A DNA stretch of 64,000 nt from Sporosarcina beigongshangi (GCF_016820535.1 NZ_JADHDY010000014.1:1-64000), one strand, 5' to 3'. Positions 36,437 to 46,585 are shown, counted from the first letter of the stretch. The notes: generated from the sequence alone by a model not told the origin. Numbers and translations: made by a program.

Positions 36437-37537
36437 ATGGTTAACCAGGTTGTTCACAGGGTCCAGGGCGCAGTGGTGCGCAGCAAGGACGCCCCCGTCA
36501 CCCTCGAGACCGTCCTGGTGCCGGATCCGGGCCCGGGCGAGGTCCTGGTCGACATCCTCACCAGCGGCGTCTGCCACACCGACCTGCACTACAAGCAGGG
36601 CGGCATCAACGACGACTTCCCGTTCCTGCTGGGCCACGAGGCAACCGGCGTGGTCAACACGGTCGGCGCCGGCGTCACCAACGTGGTGCCGGGCGACCGG
36701 GTGATCCTGAACTGGCGCGCCGTGTGCGGCAACTGCCGCGCCTGCGCCAAGGGCCAGGCCCAGTACTGCTTCAACACGGCCAACGCCACGCAGAAGATGA
36801 CCCTTGAGGACGGCACCGTCCTGTCCCCCGCACTGGGCATCGGCGCATTCATTGAAAAGACCCTCGTGGCTGCAGGGCAGTGCACCAAGGTCGACGCCGA
36901 TGTGGACCCTGCCGCTGTGGGCCTCCTCGGCTGTGGCGTCATGGCGGGCCTCGGCGCCGCCATCAACACCGGCGGCGTCAAGCGCGGCGACTCCGTGGCC
37001 GTGATCGGCTGCGGCGGAGTCGGCTCGGCCGCCATCGCAGGTGCCGCCCTGGCCGGCGCCACCACGGTGATCGCGGTGGACCGCGACCCCAAGAAGCTGG
37101 CCGCCGCCAAGGCCTTCGGCGCCACCCACACGGTCGACGCCACCGCGGAGGATGCGGTCGTTGCCATCCAGAACCACACCGGAGGGTTCGGGGCAGATGT
37201 GGTGATCGACGCCGTCGGACGTCCCGAGACCTACAAGCAGGCCTTCTACGCCCGCGACCTGGCCGGCACCGTGGTCCTGGTGGGCGTGCCCACACCCGAG
37301 ATGACCCTGGAGCTGCCGCTGCTGGACGTGTTCGGCCGCGGCGGCTCGCTGAAGTCGTCCTGGTACGGCGACTGCCTGCCCTCGCGCGATTTCCCCATGC
37401 TCGTGGAACTCTACAAGCAGGGCAAGCTGGACCTGGACGCCTTTGTCAGCGAACGCATCACCGTCAACGACATCGAAGCCGCGTTTGCCAAGATGGGCGA
37501 GGGCTCCGTGCTGCGGTCGGTGGTGGAGTTCGCATGA
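36437..37537 (+). CDS. mscR: S-(hydroxymethyl)mycothiol dehydrogenase
   Basis: A 366-residue zinc-dependent medium-chain dehydrogenase that oxidises the mycothiol adduct of formaldehyde with NAD. Catalytic zinc ligands are in GVCHTDLHY (Cys46) and LLGHEATG. The structural zinc loop [15 protein letters not shown] is complete, and the Rossmann motif is [14 protein letters not shown] at 36437 follows GAAGGAG. The stop overlaps the MBL gene start (ATGA), forming an operon whose second product is a hydrolase. Confidence 0.92.
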   Translation: MVNQVVHRVQGAVVRSKDAPVTLETVLVPDPGPGEVLVDILTSGVCHTDLHYKQGGINDDFPFLLGHEATGVVNTVGAGVTNVVPGDRVILNWRAVCGNCRACAKGQAQYCFNTANATQKMTLEDGTVLSPALGIGAFIEKTLVAAGQCTKVDADVDPAAVGLLGCGVMAGLGAAINTGGVKRGDSVAVIGCGGVGSAAIAGAALAGATTVIAVDRDPKKLAAAKAFGATHTVDATAEDAVVAIQNHTGGFGADVVIDAVGRPETYKQAFYARDLAGTVVLVGVPTPEMTLELPLLDVFGRGGSLKSSWYGDCLPSRDFPMLVELYKQGKLDLDAFVSERITVNDIEAAFAKMGEGSVLRSVVEFA

Positions 37538-38160
37538 GCGCCCGCATTGAACGCCTGGTCACCTCCGGCACATTTTCGCTCGACGGCGGCACCTGGGACG
37601 TGGACAACAATGTGTGGATCGTGGGTGACGACGCTGAGGTTTATGTGATCGACCCCGCCCACGACGCTGCCGCCATTGCTGCGGCGGTGGGGGAACGCAC
37701 CGTCAAGGCCGTGCTCCTGACACACGGCCACGACGACCACATCCGCTACGCCCGCGACTTTGCCACGCTGGTGGGTGCGCCGGTTCTCATGAACCCGGCG
37801 GACCAGATGTTGTGGGAGGACATCTACCCCGGCACCACGCCCGACGGGACCATCGCCGACGGCGACGTGTTTGAGGTGGGCGGCACGCGCCTGACCGCTC
37901 TGCACACCCCGGGCCATTCCCCCGGGTCCACGTGCTTCTACGCCGGAGATCTAGGCACAGTATTCAGCGGAGACACGCTGTTCAACGGCGGACCTGGCGC
38001 AACCGGCCGCTCCTATAGCGACTTCCCCACCATCGTGGAGTCGATTTCGGAGCGGCTCATGGTGCTGCCGGCGGAGACAGTGGTCAACACCGGGCACGGC
38101 GAATCAACCACGGTGGCCGCCGAGGCTGCTGGCATCACTGCCGCTCGGGACGGACTGTAA
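37534..38160 (+). CDS. MBL-fold metallo-hydrolase
   Basis: A 208-residue glyoxalase-II-like enzyme with the dinuclear zinc ligands in [20 protein letters not shown] and NTGHGES. It is translationally coupled to mscR (ATGA overlap), an arrangement usual in actinobacteria. It may hydrolyse S-formylmycothiol or a related thioester, which is inferred from context. A palindrome of about 60 bp follows. Confidence 0.9.
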   Translation: MSARIERLVTSGTFSLDGGTWDVDNNVWIVGDDAEVYVIDPAHDAAAIAAAVGERTVKAVLLTHGHDDHIRYARDFATLVGAPVLMNPADQMLWEDIYPGTTPDGTIADGDVFEVGGTRLTALHTPGHSPGSTCFYAGDLGTVFSGDTLFNGGPGATGRSYSDFPTIVESISERLMVLPAETVVNTGHGESTTVAAEAAGITAARDGL

Positions 38161-38190
38161 CAGCACGGGACGGGCTGCAGGTCCCGCCCC

Positions 38191-38251
38191 GTCGAACGCA
38201 CACAAGATGCCGATGTTCTTCAAGGACATCGGCATCTTCTGCACGTTCGAC
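38191..38251. terminator. Long nested palindrome after the MBL gene
   Basis: Inner arms agatgccgatgt/acatcggcatct and outer arms gtcgaacg (38191-38198) / cgttcgac (38244-38251) form a long hairpin 30 bp beyond the stop codon. It probably acts as a terminator or REP-like element; no strong T-run follows. Confidence 0.65.
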
Positions 38252-38346
38252 GCGTTTTACGCGTTGGGAACGGTAGTCGACTGGGCTGCAGGCCGCCTTC
38301 GCCCATTGAATCAGCAGCACATGCGATTACGGTAGTCTGCCACCAG

Positions 38347-38447
38347 TTGAAACTGCAGTACCTGCGATAAATCCCGAAGATTTATCGCAGGTACTGCAGT
38401 TTCAAACGCACGCTGCGCAGGTACTGCAGTTTCAAACGCACGCTGCG
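38347..38447. repeat. 27-bp perfect palindrome with tandem 30-bp repeat
   Basis: The arms 38347-38373 and 38379-38405 are exact inverted repeats around ccgaa. The right arm is also part of a direct repeat: 38386-38417 recurs exactly at 38416-38447, a 30-bp period. It lies between the MBL gene and the convergent lipoate ligase gene; no gene is visible in 38161-38460. Confidence 0.9.
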
Positions 38448-38460
38448 GTTCCGAACAAGG

Positions 38461-39186
38461 CTAAATCAGTTGGCTGTGCTTCTCGTACGCCGCCAGCACG
38501 CCGGCCTCCACGTCGTCCACCGTGACGCCCGGGCGCAGGTCCTCAACGGCGCCTGCGGTGGCCGGATCCCAATCCAGCCCCAGCGCCGAGTAGCAGTCAG
38601 TCAGGACTTTGCGGATCGGGGCGGAATTTTCCACCACAATGACGGAGCTGAACAGCCAGGCCCCCGACACCACGCGCTGGGCGGTTCCCACCAGTTTGAT
38701 GCTGTGCCCCGGCTGGCTTCCACGGGAGGAGCCTCGCCCAAAGACACTGAACTCCCCCGGGCAGTATTCACCCGGAATCTCCCCCACGCCGGCATCGACG
38801 CCCAGAGACTGCAGGGCCTCCGTGAACAAGTCGCCGAAGAAGGCAAAACGCGCCTTCGCCCCGGCTATCGCGTCGCCCTCGCGCTGGATGTGGTCCACGA
38901 CCAGCGTGCCCTGGTGGTAGGCCGCAGCCCGGCCTCCGGCACGCCGCACAGCCGGCACGAAGCCGTTGTCCCGGGCAGCCTGTTCCGCCGCTGCGAATCC
39001 CGGCATTTTGGCATCCCGCTGGCCAAAGGCCACGGTGGGTTCGGGCCGGTAGAAGCGCAGCATCGCCTCGCGGCTGCCCGCCTTCACCTCGGCCAGCAGG
39101 TCCAGGGCGCGGTCGAGGTCGGCTGCGGCTCCGCTGTTGGACACCTGGCGGTGGACCTGCAGCGCAGGCGCCATCAAGGCGTTCAC
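38461..39186 (-). CDS. Lipoate--protein ligase A family protein
   Basis: A 241-residue member of the LplA/LipB fold. The RAGGRAAAYHQGTLVVD segment matches the substrate-binding loop and GHSIKLVGTAQRVVSGAWLFSS carries the catalytic lysine. It attaches lipoate (or octanoate) to E2 or GcvH subunits; whether it is a ligase or an amidotransferase is not decided. GTG at 39186 overlaps the stop of the thioesterase gene (GTGA), so they are co-translated. Confidence 0.88.
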   Translation of the reverse strand: MNALMAPALQVHRQVSNSGAAADLDRALDLLAEVKAGSREAMLRFYRPEPTVAFGQRDAKMPGFAAAEQAARDNGFVPAVRRAGGRAAAYHQGTLVVDHIQREGDAIAGAKARFAFFGDLFTEALQSLGVDAGVGEIPGEYCPGEFSVFGRGSSRGSQPGHSIKLVGTAQRVVSGAWLFSSVIVVENSAPIRKVLTDCYSALGLDWDPATAGAVEDLRPGVTVDDVEAGVLAAYEKHSQLI

Positions 39187-40004
39187 TGTTCGTGAGGGAG
39201 GGGACGAACCGTCAGGATCTGCTCCGAGCGGCCAAAGGGCCCCTCCACGTCGTGGAGCACGGAGGAGGTCAGCCCAACACCGTCGTGCCCGATGGTGACG
39301 GAGGTGTCCAGGCCGAGCCATTCGCCCACCGGCTCGCGGTAGAGGTGGATCGACAAGTCGACATTGGGGTACATCCAGCCACCGGGTTCCGGGACCATGC
39401 GGGCGGCGATGCCGTTGGCGCTGTCCACCAGGCCCATCAGGCGCACCAGCGCGGAGGAGTGTTCCCCGCCGTCGAGCATGGTGTAGGGGCTGTGCAGCCA
39501 GGCGCGGCCGCGGCCAGGCCGGTGCTCGGGCAGGGCGCGGCCTTCCAGTGTCTTGATGAAACCGCCCGGCCACATGCTCATGCCGCCCCAAGGCTCGGCG
39601 TCTTCCGGCACGCCCAGGGATTCATCCTCATAGAATTCGACGGCGGACGTGTCGCCATTTTGCAGCCGCCAGGCCGTCGCGCGGACGGCGGGGCGCCCTG
39701 CGGCCAGCATCTCCGCCTGGACCAGCTCGATGGTCCGGCCGGGCCGCAGCAGGGTGGTTTCGATCGTGAATTCGCCGGCCGGGATCATGCCCAGGATGTC
39801 AAAGTTGATGCGGACCAGGCGCATGTCGTCGCGGGGTTCGAACTGCTCCAGGGCGTGGACGAGAAGGCCGGCAACCGGGGCCATGTGCTGCTCGTGCGGG
39901 TTCCAGGCGCCCTGGGCGTGGGCAGTCGATTCGTAGCGGTTCGCGCCGAGGTGGCGGTAGTAAGAGGTTGCTTCGACGGCGGTGATGGTTGAGGTGTGGT
40001 GCAT
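39183..40004 (-). CDS. Acyl-CoA thioesterase family protein (TesB-like double hotdog)
   Basis: A 273-residue protein with two hotdog-fold halves. N-terminal YRHLGANRYESTAHAQGAWNPHEQHMAPVAGLLVHAL and C-terminal VDLSIHLYREPVGEWLGLDTSVTIGHDGVGLTSSVLHD-like regions match the TesB-like family. It probably hydrolyses acyl-CoA. ATG at 40004 was preferred to an upstream in-frame start at 40031; neither has a strong ribosome binding site. Coupled to the lipoate ligase gene. Confidence 0.82.
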   Translation of the reverse strand: MHHTSTITAVEATSYYRHLGANRYESTAHAQGAWNPHEQHMAPVAGLLVHALEQFEPRDDMRLVRINFDILGMIPAGEFTIETTLLRPGRTIELVQAEMLAAGRPAVRATAWRLQNGDTSAVEFYEDESLGVPEDAEPWGGMSMWPGGFIKTLEGRALPEHRPGRGRAWLHSPYTMLDGGEHSSALVRLMGLVDSANGIAARMVPEPGGWMYPNVDLSIHLYREPVGEWLGLDTSVTIGHDGVGLTSSVLHDVEGPFGRSEQILTVRPLPHEQ

Positions 40005-40052
40005 GGGAACGACTCTACCGCCAGCGGCCACAGGTGCCGAAAACCCGGTGCG

Positions 40053-40604
40053 TCAGGCCTCGGAGGTGGCGGTGTGTTCGGGTGCGGAGATCTCGGCGCC
40101 CATGACGGGGCAGTCATCGACGGCACTTCGGTCCAGCTTGCGGTTGCGGGACACGCGGAACAGGTGCAGGCCCAGTGCCGCGGCGCCCACGGCCAGGACC
40201 AGGAGGACCAGCGCCAGGGGTGAGCCGGCCGCGGCGGCGATGGCGGCGTCGAACGCGGCCAGGCCGATTGTGGCGTAGATGCAGGCCCAGGCAATGGAGC
40301 CCGCGATGGTGGCGGGGATGTAGCGGCGCAGCGGCATGCGGCCCAGCCCGGCGGCCATGTTGACGGCAGTCTGGAAACCAATGGTCAGGAAACTGACGCT
40401 GACGGCGGGGGCGCCCCAGCGTGCAATGAGCTTTTCGGCACGCAGCACTGCCGGGGAATCCAGGTACTTTTGCATCTTGGTCTTGCGCCCGCCGGCGGCA
40501 ATCCCGCGGCCGGCCCAGTAGGTGCCGTTGGAACGAAGCATGACGATGGCGAAGAGAATGAGAAAGGCCCACGCAAACGGAAGTGAAACGATGCTGTCCA
40601 TCAT
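40053..40604 (-). CDS. DedA/VTT-domain membrane protein
   Basis: A 183-residue integral membrane protein with about four helices. The VTT-type loop is APAVSVSFLTIGFQTAVNMAAGLGRMPLRRYIPATIAG. The DedA family is linked to lipid transport and envelope homeostasis. ATG at 40604 follows AGGGGG; a TTG at 40616 is an alternative. It diverges from the FAD monooxygenase gene. Confidence 0.82.
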   Translation of the reverse strand: MMDSIVSLPFAWAFLILFAIVMLRSNGTYWAGRGIAAGGRKTKMQKYLDSPAVLRAEKLIARWGAPAVSVSFLTIGFQTAVNMAAGLGRMPLRRYIPATIAGSIAWACIYATIGLAAFDAAIAAAAGSPLALVLLVLAVGAAALGLHLFRVSRNRKLDRSAVDDCPVMGAEISAPEHTATSEA

Positions 40605-40803
40605 GAGTGCGAGCAACCCCCTGGGGAAAATAATATAGCCACAGAATCCTGCGCTATTAGCCTTACCTTATCGTATAGACACTTGGTGGGGTTAGCCCAA
40701 TCAAAGGGTGTGACACTCGACATTCGGCCGCCGTTTACCGCCCGTCCCGCCCGGCGTAGCATCGAAGAAGCGGCAACTTTGACACGACCATGAGGGGACC
40801 GCC

Positions 40804-41871
40804 ATGGCAGGCACCGATCTACCCGAACTCGCAACTGGCTGCTGCATCGCGGGCGGCGGCCCGGCCGGGATGATGCTGGGGCTGTTGCTGGCACGCGCCG
40901 GCGTCAACGTCGTCGTGCTGGAGAAGCACGCAGACTTCTTCCGCGACTTCCGCGGGGACACCATCCACCCCTCCACCTTGGACCTGATCGACCAGCTGGG
41001 GCTGCGCGCGAAGTTCATGGCCACTCCGCAAAACAGCATCACCACCTTGGACGTCGTGATCCGCGGCATCCGCCTGCGACCCGTGGACTTCGGCACCCTC
41101 CGCGGCCCGAACAAGCGCATCGCGCTCATGCCGCAATGGGATTTTCTGGAAATGCTGGCCGGAGCAGGCAGGGAGCTGGGCACCTTCCGCCTGCTCATGG
41201 GCACGGAGGCCACCGGGCTGCTGTACGACGGCGGATCCTCCTCCGACGATGCACCGTCCGGTCCCGTTCGGGGCATCGTTGCGGACGGACCCGGCGGCCC
41301 GCTGCACATCCGGGCCCCTTTGACAGTGGCCGCGGACGGCCGCGGCTCCACGCTCAGAACCGCCGCCGGGCTGGCACCCCGGGCGCTGGGGGTGCCCATT
41401 GACGTGTTGTGGTTCCGGCTGCCGACCCCGCCGTCGCCTCCCCCGGACACCCTTGGCTATGTACGCCGCGGCACCATACTGATCACCATCCCCCGCACCG
41501 GCTACTACCAAATGGGAATGATTGTTCCCAAGGGCGCCTTCACCGCCATCCGGTCAGCCGGACTCCCCGCCTTCCGGAACCGCATCGCGGCCGCCGCGCG
41601 GCTGCTCGCGCCTGTCCTGCTGGCCGGAACCGACACCGCGGACGCCTTGCGCCTGATCCAGCGGCGGCGCGAACGGCCGGTCCGGCTGATGCAGCCGATC
41701 CAGCAAAAGATGCACACCAGGCTCTCCAACCTCGGCGATGGCGCCGACACGCCGATGACCCCGCTGCAGGCCCGCCTGGCCACGCTGGCAGCCAAGGCCG
41801 CGCAACCCGTCATGGCGCGCCTTGTGGGCCGGGGCTTCCTCCCCGAGAAGCTCCACCGCGGACAGCTCTAG
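40804..41871 (+). pseudogene. FAD-dependent monooxygenase with an internal deletion
   Basis: The 355-residue frame starts like an intact aromatic-ring-hydroxylase-type flavoprotein: GGGPAGMMLGLLLARAG at residues 17-33 and DTIHPSTLDLIDQLGL. The second dinucleotide motif region (VAADGRGSTLR) is present. After FRNRIAAAARLLAPVLLAG (about residues 256-275) the family should show a GDAAHAMSP FAD-pyrophosphate motif, preceded by about 40 residues; these roughly 60 residues are missing and the frame resumes with family sequence (QRRRERPVRLMQPIQ). The gene is thus likely inactive despite its open frame. GAGGGG precedes the ATG. Confidence 0.7.
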
Positions 41872-41946
41872 CTGCCGCCCGGCCGCGCAACAACTCCCGA
41901 ATGTGAGTTAGTGCACATTAACGGAAACCCATACTACGATCGTCAC

Positions 41947-43584
41947 ATGACCACTGAAGTTCATGAATCCTACGCGTCCGGAACTACTGCAACACCCCTG
42001 CTGGAAGAGACGATCGGCGCCAATTTCCAACGCACCGCCGAGCTCTTCCCCGACAGGGAGGCGCTCATTGACAAGCCGTCCGGCCGCCGCTGGAGCTATG
42101 CCGAGCTCAACCGTGACGTCGACGCCCTGGCCCGCGGCCTGCTCGCCGCCGGGGCGGCCAAGGGCGACCGGGTGGGCATCTGGGCACCCAATGTTCCCGA
42201 ATGGGTCCTGCTGCAATATGCCACCGCCAAAATCGGCGCCATCCTGGTCAACGTCAACCCGTCCTACCGCGCCCACGAGCTCACGTACGCGGTCCAGCAA
42301 TCCGGCATGAAGATGATCGTCGCGCTCCCCGGCTTCAAGGGTTCCGACTACCAGGGCATGATCACCGCGGCCGCCGCCAACTGCCCCGGGTTGGAGGCGG
42401 CGGTCTATATCGGCGCGCCCTCCTGGGACGCACTCATCGCAGGCGGGGAAACGCTGCCGGCGGACGCCGTCGGACATGCCATGGCGCAGCTGGACGCCGG
42501 CGACCCCATCAACATCCAGTACACCTCCGGCACCACCGGCTACCCCAAGGGCGCCACCCTGAGCCACCGCAACATCCTAAACAACGGCTACTTCGTCACC
42601 GAGACCCTGGGCTTCACCGAGCAGGACCGGCTGTGCGTGCCGGTGCCGTTCTACCACTGCTTCGGCATGGTCATGGCCAACCTGGGCGCCATGACACACG
42701 GGGCTGCGATCGTGATCCCGGCCCCCGCCTTTGATGCCGCCGCCACCCTGCGCGCCGTCGAGGAGGAGCGGTGCACGGCACTGTACGGGGTGCCCACCAT
42801 GTTCATCGCAGAGCTCGGCCTGCCCAATTTTTCCGAGTACGACCTCTCGACCCTGCGCACCGGGATCATGGCCGGCTCCCCCTGCCCCGTGGAGGTCATG
42901 CGGCGCACCATGTCGGAAATGCACATGGAGGGCGTGTCGATCGCGTACGGCATGACGGAGACCTCGCCGGTGTCGATGCAGACCCTGATGGACGACGACG
43001 TCGCGCACCGGACGGAGACAGTGGGCCGGGTACACCCCCACCTTGAGGTGAAGGTTGTGGACCCCGCCACCGGGGAAACCGTCCCGCGGGGCGTTGCCGG
43101 GGAGTTCTGTACACGCGGCTATTCCGTCATGCTGGGCTATTGGAACGACCCCGCAAAGACCGCCGAGGCCGTTGACGCCGACCGCTGGATGCACACTGGA
43201 GACCTTGCCGTCATGTACGACGACGGCTACGTCAACATTGTGGGACGCATCAAGGACATGGTGATCCGCGGCGGCGAGAACCTGTATCCTCGGGAGATCG
43301 AGGAGTTCCTCTACCAGCACCCGGACATTGCCGACGTCCAGGTCATTGGCGTTCCGGACGAACGCTACGGCGAGGAGCTGTGCGCCTGGCTGCTCATGAA
43401 ACCCGGTGCGGCGGCGCTGGACCAGGCGGCCGTGGCAGCCTACTGCGAGGGCCGCCTGTCCCGGCACAAGATCCCGCGCTATGTGCTGGTGGTGGATGAA
43501 TTCCCCATGACGGTCACCGGCAAGGTGCGCAAGATGGACATGCGCGAACGCACCGTGGAGATTCTGGGGCTGGGGCAGCGCTGA
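41947..43584 (+). CDS. Long/medium-chain acyl-CoA synthetase (AMP-binding, FadD-like)
   Basis: A 545-residue ANL-superfamily adenylating enzyme. The P-loop is [18 protein letters not shown] near residue 192, A5 is [12 protein letters not shown]7-A8 is [22 protein letters not shown], and the catalytic Lys is in [11 protein letters not shown]. It activates fatty or related carboxylic acids with CoA. ATG at 41947 has no Shine-Dalgarno; a tacgat at 41935-41940 might be a -10 element of a leaderless transcript. It follows the damaged monooxygenase. Confidence 0.9.
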   Translation: MTTEVHESYASGTTATPLLEETIGANFQRTAELFPDREALIDKPSGRRWSYAELNRDVDALARGLLAAGAAKGDRVGIWAPNVPEWVLLQYATAKIGAILVNVNPSYRAHELTYAVQQSGMKMIVALPGFKGSDYQGMITAAAANCPGLEAAVYIGAPSWDALIAGGETLPADAVGHAMAQLDAGDPINIQYTSGTTGYPKGATLSHRNILNNGYFVTETLGFTEQDRLCVPVPFYHCFGMVMANLGAMTHGAAIVIPAPAFDAAATLRAVEEERCTALYGVPTMFIAELGLPNFSEYDLSTLRTGIMAGSPCPVEVMRRTMSEMHMEGVSIAYGMTETSPVSMQTLMDDDVAHRTETVGRVHPHLEVKVVDPATGETVPRGVAGEFCTRGYSVMLGYWNDPAKTAEAVDADRWMHTGDLAVMYDDGYVNIVGRIKDMVIRGGENLYPREIEEFLYQHPDIADVQVIGVPDERYGEELCAWLLMKPGAAALDQAAVAAYCEGRLSRHKIPRYVLVVDEFPMTVTGKVRKMDMRERTVEILGLGQR

Positions 43585-43638
43585 CCGGTCCGTCCAGTCA
43601 GGGAGCCGGCAGGTACCGCGCGGACCCCGCCGGAAGGG

Positions 43639-44727
43639 CTACCTCTTGTGAAGCACCACGTGGAGGCTGCGGAACCCTGCCAGCGGATGTGTTTCGCGGA
43701 CGTTTTCCGCGCCCTCGGCCGGCTCGATGAGCGTCGTGGCCGCCAGCAGTTCGGTGGTGGCCGACCGCAGCTCCATGGTGGCGAGGGTCCGCCCGGGGCA
43801 GACATGCTTTCCGATGCCGTAGACCAGGTTGTTCGGGGCGTTTTCTTCCGGACGGAACCCGTCGGGATCGCCAAAGACGGCGGGGTCGCGGTTCGCGGAC
43901 ACCCAGTCAAGGTAGACCCGCTGGCCCTTGCGGATGGACACGCCGCCCACCTCAACGTCCCGGGTGGCGATGCGGCGGTTCGACAGGAACGGGTTGTCGA
44001 TCCGCAGCATTTCGTCGATGGCCGCGTTCACGTAGGGTTCGTCGTCGATGCGCCGGCGCATGTCCGCCTGCAGCTCCGGGTGCTGCGCCAGATGGTTCAC
44101 GATGGAGCCCATGCACCGGGAGATGGTGCCCAGGTCCCCCGCAGTCCAGTTGCGCAGGATGCTGACAATTTCACTCAACAGCAGCGGCACGTCGCCCACG
44201 AAGTCGTGGGCGAGCTCATCGGTGGGGTCCACGGGCACGCCGCGCCCGCCAATGCGGCCCATGCGGCGGGCGTTGACAAGGTCCGTGATGATCTTGTCGA
44301 AGCGCTGCGCAATCGCCGTTGTCTGGTCCAGTTCGCCGGACCGCGTTGCCGCGTGGTTGTCCTCCATCCACTGCAGCAGTGGCTGCTCGAGTTCGGCAGG
44401 CCAGCCCAGCCACCGGCTCTGGGCGCGCACCGCAAAGCCCCGGCCAAAGCCACCCACCACGTCAACGGAAACGCCGTCGGCCACGCCAGCCAAAAGCTCC
44501 CGCGCAACCTGCCGGCACTGGGGCTCCAGGGCGGCCGAACGCTCCGGATTCATGAATTTGTCCACCACCGCCCGGTAGCGGCAGTGTTCGGCGCCATCCA
44601 TCCCATTGGGCACATTCAGGTGCTCTGAGACGGCTGATGAGAAGGTCTCATGGTCCAGTGCTGCGGCCATGACGTCGGCGTGGCGGCGCAGCCACACAGG
44701 TTCAAGGTGCGGGGTGGAGGCAGTCAT
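43639..44727 (-). CDS. Cytochrome P450
   Basis: A 362-residue soluble P450. The heme-binding loop is YGIGKHVCPGRT (Cys ligand near residue 318), the K-helix ExxR is EMLR, and the I-helix acid/Thr pair lies in NWTAGDLGTISR. It is shorter than the usual 400 residues because the N-terminal part is short; the catalytic parts are complete. Substrate and redox partner are not visible. It converges with the FadD gene, and the start at 44727 is uncertain. Confidence 0.9.
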   Translation of the reverse strand: MTASTPHLEPVWLRRHADVMAAALDHETFSSAVSEHLNVPNGMDGAEHCRYRAVVDKFMNPERSAALEPQCRQVARELLAGVADGVSVDVVGGFGRGFAVRAQSRWLGWPAELEQPLLQWMEDNHAATRSGELDQTTAIAQRFDKIITDLVNARRMGRIGGRGVPVDPTDELAHDFVGDVPLLLSEIVSILRNWTAGDLGTISRCMGSIVNHLAQHPELQADMRRRIDDEPYVNAAIDEMLRIDNPFLSNRRIATRDVEVGGVSIRKGQRVYLDWVSANRDPAVFGDPDGFRPEENAPNNLVYGIGKHVCPGRTLATMELRSATTELLAATTLIEPAEGAENVRETHPLAGFRSLHVVLHKR

Positions 44728-44775
44728 GCCTTCACGGTAGCAAATGCGGGCCTTCGTTTCAGTGCCGCAGAATAT

Positions 44776-45321
44776 TCAGTGCCGCAGCCGACGGCGGAGC
44801 CCGGGCCACGCCTTTTCGAAGCCCGGGTGCAGCGGCAGTCCCGCCACGTCCTCCGGGTCAAACCATTCCAGGGCAAGGCTTTCGGGATCGCTGATGACGG
44901 CCTCAAAGGGCTCGACGGCGGCCACCACCACGGTGGTGTAGCTCCAGTACCCGATGTCCCAGACGGAGGTGAACAGCAGCTCGACGTTCTCCCGCGGCAC
45001 CCCGGCTTCTTCCCAAGCCTCGCGCAGTGCGCCGTCCACCGCGGCCTCGCCCTCATGGAGGGCTCCCCCCGGCAGGCCCCACGTGCCGCCATGATGCGAC
45101 CAGACGGCCCGGTGTTGCAGCAGGACTCCGCGTCCGCCGTCGGACACCAGGAGCCCGGCGGAACCAAACTTTCCCCAAAACTTTCCGTCAGGGCCTTCGA
45201 CCCAGGCGTCGCCGGGATTGCGCGTGCTGCCGAGGTGCCCAGGACGCACGGGCGCCGCGGCGTCCTGGATGAACCGGGCCGTCGCGGCGCTGTGCTGTGC
45301 GTGGGTGTTGCGCTCATTCAT
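44776..45321 (-). CDS. NUDIX hydrolase
   Basis: A 181-residue pyrophosphohydrolase with the complete Nudix box GGALHEGEAAVDGALREAWEEAGV at about residues 88-111 (key residues G, E, REAWEEAG). A Trp-rich region follows. The nucleotide substrate is unknown. ATG at 45321 was preferred to GTG at 45330; neither has a strong ribosome binding site. Confidence 0.92.
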   Translation of the reverse strand: MNERNTHAQHSAATARFIQDAAAPVRPGHLGSTRNPGDAWVEGPDGKFWGKFGSAGLLVSDGGRGVLLQHRAVWSHHGGTWGLPGGALHEGEAAVDGALREAWEEAGVPRENVELLFTSVWDIGYWSYTTVVVAAVEPFEAVISDPESLALEWFDPEDVAGLPLHPGFEKAWPGLRRRLRH

Positions 45322-45369
45322 GTGTTTCACAGTACCAACTGCAGGTACCGCGGGCGCGGCACCAGGTGG

Positions 45370-45831
45370 CTAGAATTCCTTGTCGAGGAAACCGGGCCGG
45401 GCCTGGAGGTGCTGGTCGGGGTAGACGGACTTGTGCGCGGCAACATCCCTGATGTTCTTCTGCACGGCCACCACGGCGAACAGGCTCATGGCGAAGCCGA
45501 TGCCGTAGAAGCCCTTCTCCGACAACAGCAGCTCGGCGTTCCACAGCCCGATGGCCAGGAGCAGGAGCGAGGCGAGCAGGGCAAACCAGGCAATGCCGAG
45601 GTAGATGGGCGTGACCGGGATGTCCTCAGCCTTGTCGCGGACGGCCTTCTGCAGCGACACTGCCGCAAAAAGCCCAAACAGGAACACTGTCAGGTAGAAG
45701 CCCTTCTCATTGAGCTCCATTTTCGCGTTCCAGAGCCCGATGAAGTACACCGCCATGCCCAGCCCCAACGCAATCCAGGACGCCCCGATGAACGCTCCTG
45801 TCGGCTTCCCCAGCTGATTTGCCTCGCTCAT
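45370..45831 (-). CDS. YiaA/YiaB family inner membrane protein
   Basis: A 153-residue protein with four membrane helices arranged as two copies of the YiaAB two-helix unit: GLWNAKMELNEKGFYLTVFL and GLWNAELLLSEKGFYGIGFA are clearly related. Its function is unknown. GGGGAG precedes the ATG at 45831. Confidence 0.9.
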   Translation of the reverse strand: MSEANQLGKPTGAFIGASWIALGLGMAVYFIGLWNAKMELNEKGFYLTVFLFGLFAAVSLQKAVRDKAEDIPVTPIYLGIAWFALLASLLLLAIGLWNAELLLSEKGFYGIGFAMSLFAVVAVQKNIRDVAAHKSVYPDQHLQARPGFLDKEF

Positions 45832-46003
45832 GCGACTGCTCCCCTATCCACGTGAATGATTTTATCTATTGTATGGACTAACAGCATATGCGACCCCGCA
45901 CCCAAGGCCCGTCATGTTGCACGAAATTGCCCGCATGCCGGACCATGTGCTCCTCCCTGCACGCTCGCCGGCGGCTCGATGCAGCCGTACGGAAGCAACG
46001 GGG

Positions 46004-46411
46004 TCAGCCCCGCGGGGACTCCCGCGGTGGATTGTGCATGAACTCAAACCGGATGCCGCTGGCCTCTGCGACGAAGGAAGCGTAGTACCGCTCATTGAAC
46101 CTTGGATAGGGTTTCGGCTCCCGCACAACGGTCCACCCGGCGCCCACCGCAGCGGCGTGCAGGCGGTCCACCTCATCTCGCGATTCCATGGCAAAGGCGA
46201 GGTGCTGCCATCCCGCCCGTCCTTGCAGGTGCCCGCCCGGCTCCCGCGCCGGAAAGACGATCAACTCGGTCTCGTCGCCGTGCTGCCAGGAAATGCTGTC
46301 GTCCCCGTCGTAGCCACAGGTGTACCCCAACGCCGTGAGTACCGGGTGAAACTGCTTCCGTGCAGTGTCCAAGTCAACAACTGTCATGCCAAGATGATCA
46401 ACCAATGTCAT
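46004..46411 (-). CDS. VOC (glyoxalase/bleomycin-resistance) family protein
   Basis: A 135-residue protein with two betaalphabetabetabeta units. MTLVDHLGMTVVDLDTARKQF at the start and GWQHLAFAMESRDEVDRLHAA in the second unit show the family pattern; metal-ligand positions His6 and a Glu in the C-terminal FEFM strand are present. It may be a dioxygenase, isomerase or resistance protein; its activity is unknown. Start at 46411 chosen by family alignment. Confidence 0.88.
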   Translation of the reverse strand: MTLVDHLGMTVVDLDTARKQFHPVLTALGYTCGYDGDDSISWQHGDETELIVFPAREPGGHLQGRAGWQHLAFAMESRDEVDRLHAAAVGAGWTVVREPKPYPRFNERYYASFVAEASGIRFEFMHNPPRESPRG

Positions 46412-46547
46412 GGGCACAGTATTGCCGCTCAAGGGCCAGTTCAACAAGGTGCACTGGCAGGGGCGCCGTGGCCAGCATGTTTTCTGCGCCCCGGCCTACG
46501 TCCCCGGCAAGCCGGCCCGCCGCTGCCGCATTGCAGCGGGCAAGGGA

Positions 46548-46585
46548 AAGGCCCGAACCCGCGAGATTTCGCAGGTCCGGGCCTT
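46548..46585 (-). terminator. Terminator after nrdF
   Basis: aaggcccgaacccgcga (46548-46564) pairs with tttcgcaggtccgggcctt (46567-46585), with a few mismatches. A pyrimidine-rich stretch follows on the minus strand. Confidence 0.75.

Noticed and set aside
38347-38447. CRISPR array
   Set aside because: Two contiguous identical units without unique spacers and no cas genes.
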